The notes under the pieces are model-generated. The model had not been told where the DNA came from. It worked only from the letters and a program-made list of their open reading frames with translations, and ran no database searches. A stretch of 64,000 nt of DNA from Galbitalea sp036499165 (GTDB taxonomy: Bacteria; Actinomycetota; Actinomycetes; Actinomycetales; Microbacteriaceae), in assembly GCA_036499165.1 (NCBI GenBank), contig DASYEE010000031.1, forward strand, positions 15,673-79,672, given 5' to 3'. Positions 40,759 to 48,666 of the stretch are shown in pieces (position 1 is the first letter of the stretch; the number at the start of each line of letters is the position of its first letter). A program made the translations under genes and the position numbers.

Positions 40759-41016
40759 TCAGATCAGCGGGTCACCGCTGTCGGTTGTGCGCTGGACTAC
40801 TCGCTCGCCACTCGCCGGGTTGACGGCTGAGCGAGTCGTGTCGACGGTTTGGCGCCGGCGGGTCAGCAAGACCACGCCGATGATGATGCCCACAACTCCA
40901 GCGACCATCAAGATGTAGCCGACCAGATGCAGGTCGATCCAGTTGACCTGGATGTTGAGAGCGAACGCGAGGACCGCGCCGACCACGAACAGGACGATTC
41001 CGCTTCCGAGACTCAT
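40759..41016 (-). CDS. DUF6458 small membrane protein
   Basis: An 85-residue protein with two membrane helices ('IVLFVVGAVLAFALNI' and 'VGYILMVAGVVGIIIGVVLL') joined by a short loop 'QVNWIDLHL', then a polar tail with Arg and Thr. It matches the actinobacterial DUF6458 family of unknown function. Lies 40 bases downstream of another small membrane protein gene, in the cluster around the MarR regulator. Confidence 0.82.
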   Translation of the reverse strand: MSLGSGIVLFVVGAVLAFALNIQVNWIDLHLVGYILMVAGVVGIIIGVVLLTRRRQTVDTTRSAVNPASGERVVQRTTDSGDPLI

Positions 41017-41056
41017 GTGAGGCTCCCTTCCCGTGCTTTTTGAGAATGTCGAGTGA

Positions 41057-41218
41057 CTAGACGCGGCGACCGGACAACATCCTGACCAGGAAGACGATCG
41101 CCGCGATGACCAGAAGCACGATGCCTACCCAGAGCAGGAAGCCGACGGCGTGAACGAACCCGCCGGTCAGCAGAAGAACAATCGCGATGACCGCGATGAC
41201 GACAACGAGGATGTTCAT
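41057..41218 (-). CDS. 53-residue hydrophobic membrane peptide
   Basis: Almost entirely hydrophobic with two membrane helices ('ILVVVIAVIAIVLLLTGGFV' and 'FLLWVGIVLLVIAAIVFLV') and a basic 'RMLSGRRV' end, resembling small stress-induced DUF-type/LPXTG-less membrane peptides. The ATG at 41218 follows GGGAGA. One of the MarR-type sites lies about 160 bases upstream (41379-41406), so expression is probably controlled with the neighbouring genes. Function unknown. Confidence 0.72.
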   Translation of the reverse strand: MNILVVVIAVIAIVLLLTGGFVHAVGFLLWVGIVLLVIAAIVFLVRMLSGRRV

Positions 41219-41378
41219 TGGATCTCCCAGGGGATGTGTCGATCGCCGCGATCGCCGGCCTGCCCGATGGGCCGCCGTGCGGGTGGACGAGCGGGATTGG
41301 ATGCTCAAGTCTCGCCTTCCCTCCCCGTGGACCTCGGCGTCTCGCGCTCTCGAACGAGAGCAACGCCAGTCAACAACT

Positions 41379-41406
41379 AGTTCAATGAGCTAGCAAATGG
41401 TTGACA
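41379..41406. promoter_or_regulatory. Repeated regulatory site 1 (MarR region)
   Basis: A 28-base element beginning AGTTCAATGAGCTAGCAA and ending GTTGACA. Identical at 24 of 28 positions to 43448-43475, and preceded in both places by CAACTAG. It shares CTAGCAA and a GTTGAC box with the region before the MarR gene. Probably binds the MarR protein or carries a shared promoter. Confidence 0.6.
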
Positions 41407-41432
41407 ACCCGAGCGCGAATGTGTATCGCGAA

Positions 41433-41945
41433 CTACTCGGAGGGAGCCTGACCGATTCCGTCGACGGTCTCGCGCATCATGTTCAAAAAGCGGGTGACGA
41501 CTCGTGCCTCGTCCGGGCTGAGGGTCTCAGCGCTGTCGGCCATGTGTCGCTGCGCCGCGGCCAGCATCGGCCCGGTGTCGCTTGCCGCGGCCGCCGTCGG
41601 GACGATCTCGACCGAGCGTCGGTCAATCTCGCTTGCGCGGCGCTCGATGAACCCGCTCGACTCGAGGCGCTGCAGCAGCGCGCTCGTCGATGCGGTCGAT
41701 ATCCCGAGGTAGCGGGTGATGTCTTTTGCCGCGATCGTCTTGCCCGCAGCGTGGCGCTCGAGCAGGAAGCGAAGAGCCAGCAGATCCTTCTCGCCGAGGC
41801 CCATCGCGGCCCCCGTGCGCCGACGCATCGCCGCCTCAGCCGATCGATAGACCTGCAGTGCCTCGAGCACGCTCACGTCAAATGGTCTCAGAGTTTCCGG
41901 AGACTCGGCGAGGGCGTCGTCGGGATCGGAGGGATTCTCGGACAT
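41433..41945 (-). CDS. MarR-family transcriptional regulator
   Basis: A 170-residue winged-helix regulator. 'ALRFLLERHAAGKTIAAKDI' and 'TRYLGISTASTSALLQRLES' form the helix-turn-helix, and 'GFIERRASEIDRRSVEIVPT' the wing with the family's DxRxx motif. The ATG at 41945 is used; in-frame sequence upstream contains the palindrome and is not coding. It lies divergent from a Ser/Thr kinase gene, with the palindrome 41966-41984 between them. Confidence 0.9.
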   Translation of the reverse strand: MSENPSDPDDALAESPETLRPFDVSVLEALQVYRSAEAAMRRRTGAAMGLGEKDLLALRFLLERHAAGKTIAAKDITRYLGISTASTSALLQRLESSGFIERRASEIDRRSVEIVPTAAAASDTGPMLAAAQRHMADSAETLSPDEARVVTRFLNMMRETVDGIGQAPSE

Positions 41946-41965
41946 GTTTCTAGTCAACAGCCATT

Positions 41966-41984
41966 TTGCTAGTTTCGCTAGCAA
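41966..41984. promoter_or_regulatory. Palindromic operator between MarR and kinase genes
   Basis: TTGCTAG-N5-CTAGCAA, perfect 7+7 arms, 21 bases before the MarR start. The CTAGCAA half-site recurs in the elements at 41379 and 43448, which points to one regulator acting at all three places. Confidence 0.65.
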
Positions 41985-42077
41985 TCGCTCCGGTACTCAG
42001 GCAATCCCCGGATTGCGGGTGCGCGCTACGGTTGAAAGCGGGCCACAGCGGCCGACCAGGAATCGAGACCACAGCAC

Positions 42078-43409
42078 ATGGACGACGACTCCCTCGTGGG
42101 GCAGTTACTCGGGGACCGCTATGCCCTGTCCCGCCTGATCGGCAGGGGCGGGATGGCCGCGGTCTACCAGGCGTGGGATACGCGGCTCGAACGATTCGTC
42201 GCCATCAAGATCTTCTCGGTCGGAACCGCCAACAACGACGCCCGCCGCGACACGGAAGTGAAGCTGCTCGCTCGGGTGAACCATCCGAATCTCGTGACCC
42301 TGCATGACGCTCACCTGGCACCCGCAGGATCGAGCGCACCCAGCTACCTCGTCATGGAACTCGTCGAGGGCCCCGACCTTCGCGCTCGACTTGGCCAGGG
42401 CATCCTGCCACCCGATGAGGCCAAGGGCCTCATGGTGGAAGTCGCGCAGGCCCTGATGGCAATCCACGACGCCGGCATCGTGCACCGCGATCTGAAGCCG
42501 GGCAACATGCTCCTGGCGCCGACCGGAATGAGCGACCCGCCCTATCGCGCCAAGATCGCCGATTTCGGCATCGCCCACCTCGTCGGCGCTGACCCGCTCA
42601 CGACGGTGGGAACCGTAATCGGCACGGCCGCCTACCTCAGCCCCGAGCAGGCGACGGGCCGGGACGCCACGCCCGCGTCCGACATCTACTCGCTCGGCCT
42701 GATCATGCTCGAGAGTCTGACCGGGGTGCGGGAATTCCCCGGCACCATGCTCGAAGCCGTCAGCGCGCGGCTCGCTCGTGATCCGGATATCCCCTCCTCG
42801 ATTCCTGCGCCCTGGGCGTCCCTCCTCGCGCGGATGACTGCGCGCGACCCGGAGCAGCGGCCGGATGCGCTCGGGGTGGTCTCCGAGGCACGACAGCTCT
42901 CCTCGGGTAGCGCCGGGCTCGCCGAGGCAGCCACCGCCGGCGCCGCCGAGTTGCCGACCGAGGCGATGCCGGCGCCGACAAAGATCCTGCCGATTGCGGG
43001 CACTCCCAGGACGAGCACCGCCGCGACGGTCGCCCTCCCGGCCGCCTCCGCTTCGAGCCTCGCCGGTTCGAGCGTCGCTCGGGTGCAGCCGACGCGGACT
43101 GGCCGCCGGGGTACCGTTGCCGCGCTCGTCAGTCTCATCGCAGCGGCGATCGTCGCTATTGCGGTCGGCGCGAGCGCGCTATCAAATGCGGGCGGCGCAG
43201 CTTCACCGACCCACGACCCTGCGCCAGCCACTTCGGGAACAACCACGAAGACTTCGGTGCCGCCGACGACTGCGCCCACCACGGCTCCAACCGTCGCTCC
43301 GACCACGACGCCGAAGGGTCCGCCGACGCCGCCAACAGCCCCCGGTGCACCCGGGAAGGGGAAAGGTAACAACGGGCACGGGAAAATCGGCGACCCCAAG
43401 CATCCCTAG
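42078..43409 (+). CDS. Membrane-anchored Ser/Thr protein kinase (PknB-like)
   Basis: A 443-residue Hanks-type kinase. Gly-rich loop 'IGRGGMAAVY', catalytic Lys44, 'HRDLKPGN' with Asp138, 'DFG' at 162-164, activation segment 'GTVIGTAAYLSPEQA'. After the kinase domain (about 12-270) a Pro/Ala-rich linker leads to one membrane helix (about 345-367) and an external Thr/Pro-rich tail ending in Gly/Lys-rich sequence, with no PASTA domains. Likely phosphorylates envelope or regulatory proteins; the divergent MarR gene may control its level. Confidence 0.93.
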   Translation: MDDDSLVGQLLGDRYALSRLIGRGGMAAVYQAWDTRLERFVAIKIFSVGTANNDARRDTEVKLLARVNHPNLVTLHDAHLAPAGSSAPSYLVMELVEGPDLRARLGQGILPPDEAKGLMVEVAQALMAIHDAGIVHRDLKPGNMLLAPTGMSDPPYRAKIADFGIAHLVGADPLTTVGTVIGTAAYLSPEQATGRDATPASDIYSLGLIMLESLTGVREFPGTMLEAVSARLARDPDIPSSIPAPWASLLARMTARDPEQRPDALGVVSEARQLSSGSAGLAEAATAGAAELPTEAMPAPTKILPIAGTPRTSTAATVALPAASASSLAGSSVARVQPTRTGRRGTVAALVSLIAAAIVAIAVGASALSNAGGAASPTHDPAPATSGTTTKTSVPPTTAPTTAPTVAPTTTPKGPPTPPTAPGAPGKGKGNNGHGKIGDPKHP

Positions 43410-43447
43410 CCGCTTGGGCTCGAGGTTATAGCGCAACTCAACTAGAT

Positions 43448-43475
43448 AGTTCAATGGGCTAGCAAGATGTTGACA
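43448..43475. promoter_or_regulatory. Repeated regulatory site 2 (before 136-residue membrane protein)
   Basis: AGTTCAATGGGCTAGCAA followed by GATGTTGACA; 24 of 28 bases match site 1 at 41379-41406. It lies 53 bases before the gene at 43529 and contains a TTGACA that could act as its -35. Confidence 0.6.
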
Positions 43476-43528
43476 GGTGACCTGGCCGGCGAGAGTCTGA
43501 GGTGGGGATTCTGGAGAGAAGGTTCACT

Positions 43529-43939
43529 ATGAGCACCGGAACAATCGTCGCCATCATCGTCATAATCGTCGTGGTCGTTGTGATCGCGATCGTTGTATTC
43601 GCCGTCATCAGACTGGGCAAGAACCGCAGGCTCCAACGGGATCGCGCCAACGCTGCGGAGCTTCGTCATCGCGCAGACGCCGATGCCCTCGCCGCTCAGG
43701 AGCACGACGCCGTAGCTGCACGCGCCGCCGCGGACGCCAAGCAGGCGGAGCTGGCGGCAGAGCGCCTTCGCCGCCAGGCCGCGGACACCCAGGCTGCCGC
43801 TGAGGACGTGCGTGCCAGGTCTGAAGAGCAATTCCACAAGGCCGACGAAGTCGACCCGGACGTTCAGCAGCAGCCAGTCGCCGCCGAAGAGTCACAGCTT
43901 GGACTGGCCCCCGACTCTAACCGGCCAGCGGTCGACTGA
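43529..43939 (+). CDS. Single-helix membrane protein with Ala-rich coiled coil
   Basis: A 136-residue protein. Strongly hydrophobic Ile/Val helix at about residues 5-27, basic stop-transfer 'RLGKNRRLQRDR', then a long Ala/Glu/Arg-rich helical segment (about 30-105) and an acidic tail. The ATG at 43529 follows GGAGAGAAGG. The N terminus probably anchors an internal coiled coil. Upstream carries regulatory site 2. No family recognised with certainty. Confidence 0.78.
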   Translation: MSTGTIVAIIVIIVVVVVIAIVVFAVIRLGKNRRLQRDRANAAELRHRADADALAAQEHDAVAARAAADAKQAELAAERLRRQAADTQAAAEDVRARSEEQFHKADEVDPDVQQQPVAAEESQLGLAPDSNRPAVD

Positions 43940-43975
43940 GGGGCCGCAACCGACACGACTCTCGGGGCTGTGGGG

Positions 43976-45043
43976 TCATCCCGGCGTGAGGTCAGTGCCC
44001 GCCCTTTTCGACATCCACCCATCGACGACCGCACGCCGCCAGTCGGCGTTGAGGAGCGCGGGGGCACTGTCTGCCCATTGCTCGATCGGGCCAAGCTGCG
44101 GGAACCCTGTCAAGGATCCGAGCTCGACGCCTTCCAGAAGGACAGCGTGCATCGGGGCCACCGATTGAAACGGGCGATCGAAAAATGGTCGCATCAGGGG
44201 CTCAACGACTGGCAACCCCACGCTTGCCTGGTGAGCAGCCAGCGCCGTTAGAGCAGATCCGAGCGCCCGTTCACGCGCGGGCCACTCGTCGGCGTCGAGT
44301 GCTTCGCTGAGGGGCGCGGCCGCCGTGACGGCGGACGGCAGCTCGCGAAATACTGTGCCGAACCACTTCGCATACGGAGCCCAGCGCCGATCCAGCAGGT
44401 AGCCGATCTGCATAATGCTGCGGACGATTCTGGCCGCGATGATCCTCGAACCCAGGTCGTCGCCGCGGGCACCCGTGCGACCAATGAACGGGAATTCTTC
44501 CTCTATGCGCCACCACGCGCCAGCCAGGGCAAACCGCTGGACCTCTGGCGGATACCACAGAAGGCGCTCCCGCCAGGCGGTGATTTCGCCCGCACGGTCC
44601 TCGAAGACTGGTCCCGCGATCACCTCGAGGACCGCCTGACCGGTCATCGCCAACCAGTCCGAAGATTCGAGTGCACGCGTCGTCTCGACACCGACGCGAG
44701 ATAAGAGAAACGCGCGAACACTGGTGACCTCCACACCGAGAGTTGGTTCCGGACTCCAGGTCGTGGCAAAACGCGTAGGGCGACCCCGATGCGACGGGGG
44801 GACCACTTGCTCGAGCCGGGATCGCACTATGTCCACCTCAGCGGGCGGCACGAGAACGGTGAGACGGAGGCCCCAGTCGTGGTCGGTCGACATCTCGTCG
44901 TCCAGCCCGAGAACTTCGGAGCCGGTCCCGAGCCGCCCGGCCGCAACGAGGAGAGCGGGCCACCGTTCCAGAAGGATGGGACGGATGACCTCAAAATAGT
45001 AGGAGCTGACTAGCTCGTCATGAGGCCACGGCTCAGTTTCCAT
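43976..45043 (-). CDS. DUF4037 nucleotidyltransferase-like protein
   Basis: A 355-residue protein. The N-terminal nucleotidyltransferase-like motif 'GTGSEVLGLDDEMSTDHDWG' retains a Gly-Ser and an Asp-x-Asp pair. The helical C-terminal two thirds ('GYLLDRRWAPYAKWFGTVF') is typical of DUF4037, related to aminoglycoside-type nucleotidyltransferases. Substrate unknown. It stands alone between convergent and divergent neighbours. Confidence 0.82.
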   Translation of the reverse strand: METEPWPHDELVSSYYFEVIRPILLERWPALLVAAGRLGTGSEVLGLDDEMSTDHDWGLRLTVLVPPAEVDIVRSRLEQVVPPSHRGRPTRFATTWSPEPTLGVEVTSVRAFLLSRVGVETTRALESSDWLAMTGQAVLEVIAGPVFEDRAGEITAWRERLLWYPPEVQRFALAGAWWRIEEEFPFIGRTGARGDDLGSRIIAARIVRSIMQIGYLLDRRWAPYAKWFGTVFRELPSAVTAAAPLSEALDADEWPARERALGSALTALAAHQASVGLPVVEPLMRPFFDRPFQSVAPMHAVLLEGVELGSLTGFPQLGPIEQWADSAPALLNADWRRAVVDGWMSKRAGTDLTPG

Positions 45044-45197
45044 TTCACCATTGTCCGCTCAACAACTCTTGGCGCCTCCTCGGTGGCGTAGGTGTGGCTG
45101 TGACGGCGGCTAACACATTCTGGGTGGTTTCTTCGGTAGCGGTTTGCAGCGTCACGTATCGCTTCTACCATCGGTGCAAACGAGGGGGTTTGATACC

Positions 45198-48100
45198 GTG
45201 CGCTACCCATCTGGCAAGCGAGCAAGACGCGCGCTGAGAATTCGTCGAGGCGTGGCAGCAATGCTGTCCGCTCTGACTGCAATGTCTTTGGTCGGGGTGG
45301 GTCTCGTCATCGTGCCGCAATCGGCGGTGGCAGCTCCGGTACCGTTTCCGACGACCCAGTCCCTGGCGTTCGTCGCCCAGGGCGACACCACTACGACGCT
45401 GTATAAGGCAGTGCAGGGCACTGGTTCGATCAGCTTCGTCGCGGTCGGATCCACGTCTGGGTTCGAGTACAACGCCTTGGCTTTCAACCCGACGGACAAC
45501 TTTCTTTACGCGATGAGACACAACGGAAATCCGCCGTCATCGCATCAGCTCCTGCGCATCGACTCGACCGGCAGCGTGACTACGGTGTGCACCGTGACCG
45601 GCCTGCCGAGCGGTGACTGGAACCAGGGCACCTTCGGTGGCGACGGGTTGATGTATGTACGCACGGCAGCTTCGAGTACGCAGTTGTACGCGATCAACAC
45701 CACCGCGTGTTCGGCTACTCTGGTCACTCTTTCGACGGCGGTACCGAACGTCTCGGACATTGTCTGGAGCAATGGATTCTTCTGGGGTGTCTACGGTGAG
45801 GGACGTCAGATTTACCGGATCTCGCCCACGGGGACCGTTTCCGTCTTCAGCGCCGCGACGCTCGGGCTTCCCTCCAATCCGTATGGCGCACAGTGGGTCT
45901 ACGGCAACGGCAACCTCGGAGTCTCGAACAACGTGACCGGCACGGTCTACCAGATCCAGATTACGAATCCCGCGGCGGCAACCCCGACGTTCGCTGTCGT
46001 TTCGACGGTGAAAGGTCCGATCAGCTCGAATAACGACGGAGCGTCGCTGGTCGCGCTCCCCGCCAACCTCTCCATAACGAAGACCGCTACTCCCGCGGTC
46101 TACGCGCCCGGCGACATGGTCACATACTCGCTCGTCGTGACCAACAACGGGCCCGGCCAGTCGAGCGGTTTCTACCTGAGCGACACGCTGCCAGCATTGC
46201 TGACCAATGTGACATCGACGACGGCGGGTTGCACCGTCACAGGAAGCAGCCTGACCTGTGCGGGAGGTGTCATGGCGAACGGCGCGACCAGCACGATCAC
46301 TGTGCGGGGCACCATCCCATCGACTGCCACCGGCTGCATCCCCAACACAGCGACGGTGGTCGGGAACGAGGACACGGCGCAGACCAACAACACTGCGACG
46401 GCCGCGGTCTGCCCGGTCGCACCGAGCCCATCGTTCAGCGTCGCGAAATCGGTCGATGCTCTTCCGGCGGGCGTGGCGCCGGGCGCGAAGGTTAGCTATA
46501 CGGTCACCGTCACGAACACCGGCAATGTCGCGTTCACCGCTGCGAATCCCGCGAGCTTCACCGACAATCTCAGCGGCGTACTTGACGACGCAACATACAA
46601 CAACGACGCCTCCGCCGGCGCGACGGTGACGGGTTCGACGCTTTCGTGGTCTGGAGCACTTGCCCTTGGTGCAAGCGACGACATCACCTACTCGGTGACA
46701 GTCGCGGACCCGGTCCGTGCGAGCGGCGACCACGTGCTCACCAATTTGGCTACTCCGGGGTCCGGTGGTTCGTGCGATCCCACCGCAACGTGCGATACGT
46801 CTGTGCCAATCGTCTCGTACGTGGTGTCCAAGACGGCGACCCCGAGTGCGTCGCCGGTGCCCGTCGGCGGAACGGTCGCCTACACGGTCACCGTGACCAA
46901 TAACGGCGGTGTCGCATTCGATGCCGCGCGGCCGGCAACCTTCATCGATGACCTGCGGGCTGTTCTGGACGACTCGACCTACAACAACGACGCAACGAAT
47001 GGCGCAACGCTCTCGGGCACGACGCTGACGTGGTCTGGCGCGCTGGCCGTCGGCGCAAGCATCCAGGTCACGTATTCGGTCACCGTCAAGGCCGGTGGTA
47101 ACGGGCTGCTGGTGAACTTGGTCACACCGGGTAGCGACGGATCGTGCATAACGCCGGAGGACTGCACTACGAGCACACCGACAACGGAGCCGCCGGTTCC
47201 GACGCCCTCGTTCGTCGCCTCGAAATCGACCGATGCACCAACGACCGGAGTGCTGCCCGGCGCACGGGTGACCTATACGGTCACGATCATCAACACCGGG
47301 AACGTCGACTTCGCGCCAGGAAACCTGGCATCGTTCAGCGACAACCTCGCGGGGGTGCTGGATGACGCAACGTATAACGGCGACGCCACAGGTGGGGCGA
47401 CCCTGCAAGGCACAACCCTGTCGTGGTCGGGAAGTCTCCCAGTCGGTGGGGTGGTCGAGGTGACCTACTCGGTCACGGTGAAAGACCCCGTACCGTCCAC
47501 GGGTGCGCACCTGCTCGTCAATCTCGTGATTCCGGGAACGGACGGCACCTGCACGGTGGCCGCAGATTGCACGACATCGACCCCCGTCGCGGGATTCATC
47601 ATCTCCAAGTCGGTTGCCGCCTCGCAACCGGTCTATCCGGGCGATGTGGTCACCTATGCGGTTCGGGTGCACAACACGGGAGGCGTCGCGTTTACCGCCT
47701 CGTCGCCTGCTTCGTTCACGGATGATCTCTCGTCCGTGCTCGATGAGGCGACCTATAACGGCGACGCCAGCGGCGGCGGCACCGTTGCAGGCACGGTGCT
47801 GTCGTGGTCGGGAACGCTGGCGATCGGCGCGACCGTGAACATCACGTACTCAGTCACCGTCAAGACACCGGTCACCGGCGGCCATCTGCTGGCGAACGTC
47901 GCGACCGCGGGTGACGGCGGAGGGTGCGATCCGGACGCGACCTGTGCAACCTCAACGCCCATTGTCGACCCGCCAGCTCCGCCGCTGCCGGCATTCACAG
48001 TTTCGAAGTCGGCCAACGTGTCTGTGACGCATCCTGGGTCCATCGTGGTTTACACGATCACGGTGACCAACGTGACCGCAGTCGATTTCACGACCGCCAA

Positions 48101-48527
48101 CGCCGCGAGCTTCACGGATGACCTCACCAACGTGCTCGACAACGCCAGCTACAACAACGATGCAACCGGCGGCGCAACCGTCGTCAGCAGCATGCTGTCG
48201 TGGTCGGATGCACTTGCAGCACACACAACGGTGGAAATCAGGTATTCGGTCACCACCAGCGACACTCTCTCACCCGACGCCCTTCTCGTAAATGTCGTGA
48301 CGGCCGGAACAAACGGGGAGTGCGCACCAGGCGCCACCTGCACCACGGCAACACCAGATGACCCGCCGGTGCCACCGGCGCCGCCGGTGCCACCAGCGCC
48401 AAGCCCGGACCACGGTGGTCTGCCCATCACCGGTCTTGGAAGCCCACTGGCGGTCGGCCTGATGTCGGTTGCAGCGATCATTCTGGGGCTCGGCGGCTTA
48501 TTGCTCGGACGCCGTCGCCGCGCTTGA
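45198..48527 (+). CDS. Large LPXTG-anchored repeat surface protein
   Basis: A 1109-residue exported protein. Start at GTG 45198, after GAGGGGG; a TTG at 45144 is also in frame. Basic N terminus and hydrophobic helix ending near 'SAVAAPVP' form the signal peptide. Residues about 45-280 form a beta-propeller-like domain (YncE-type strands, 'LLRIDSTGSVTTVC'). About six DUF11/DUF7927-type repeats of some 100-125 residues follow, each with 'SK(S/T)', 'TVTN', 'F(T/S)D(N/D)L', 'LDDATYNNDA' and 'TLSWSGALA' elements. Then a Pro-rich stalk and the sorting signal 'GGLPITGLG', a membrane helix and a terminal 'RRRRA'. Sortase would attach it to the wall. Likely an adhesin or envelope fibre. Confidence 0.92.
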   Translation: MRYPSGKRARRALRIRRGVAAMLSALTAMSLVGVGLVIVPQSAVAAPVPFPTTQSLAFVAQGDTTTTLYKAVQGTGSISFVAVGSTSGFEYNALAFNPTDNFLYAMRHNGNPPSSHQLLRIDSTGSVTTVCTVTGLPSGDWNQGTFGGDGLMYVRTAASSTQLYAINTTACSATLVTLSTAVPNVSDIVWSNGFFWGVYGEGRQIYRISPTGTVSVFSAATLGLPSNPYGAQWVYGNGNLGVSNNVTGTVYQIQITNPAAATPTFAVVSTVKGPISSNNDGASLVALPANLSITKTATPAVYAPGDMVTYSLVVTNNGPGQSSGFYLSDTLPALLTNVTSTTAGCTVTGSSLTCAGGVMANGATSTITVRGTIPSTATGCIPNTATVVGNEDTAQTNNTATAAVCPVAPSPSFSVAKSVDALPAGVAPGAKVSYTVTVTNTGNVAFTAANPASFTDNLSGVLDDATYNNDASAGATVTGSTLSWSGALALGASDDITYSVTVADPVRASGDHVLTNLATPGSGGSCDPTATCDTSVPIVSYVVSKTATPSASPVPVGGTVAYTVTVTNNGGVAFDAARPATFIDDLRAVLDDSTYNNDATNGATLSGTTLTWSGALAVGASIQVTYSVTVKAGGNGLLVNLVTPGSDGSCITPEDCTTSTPTTEPPVPTPSFVASKSTDAPTTGVLPGARVTYTVTIINTGNVDFAPGNLASFSDNLAGVLDDATYNGDATGGATLQGTTLSWSGSLPVGGVVEVTYSVTVKDPVPSTGAHLLVNLVIPGTDGTCTVAADCTTSTPVAGFIISKSVAASQPVYPGDVVTYAVRVHNTGGVAFTASSPASFTDDLSSVLDEATYNGDASGGGTVAGTVLSWSGTLAIGATVNITYSVTVKTPVTGGHLLANVATAGDGGGCDPDATCATSTPIVDPPAPPLPAFTVSKSANVSVTHPGSIVVYTITVTNVTAVDFTTANAASFTDDLTNVLDNASYNNDATGGATVVSSMLSWSDALAAHTTVEIRYSVTTSDTLSPDALLVNVVTAGTNGECAPGATCTTATPDDPPVPPAPPVPPAPSPDHGGLPITGLGSPLAVGLMSVAAIILGLGGLLLGRRRRA

Positions 48528-48666
48528 CTTTCTCAGCTGGCGTGTCCGAGGTGGAAGAGCCGTATTCCGGGCGATCCGGCGCAACGATCATCCAATTTGG
48601 GTGAGTCCCGACAACTTCGCTCCGGGTTGTCTGACTACGAGCGGTCGATCCTAAGAAGGAGCACCT

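Noticed and set aside
45537..47672. 711-codon open frame antisense to the surface repeat protein
   Set aside because: Arg/Gly/Val-rich shadow of the repeat-coding frame; the sense frame has signal peptide, repeats and LPITG anchor.
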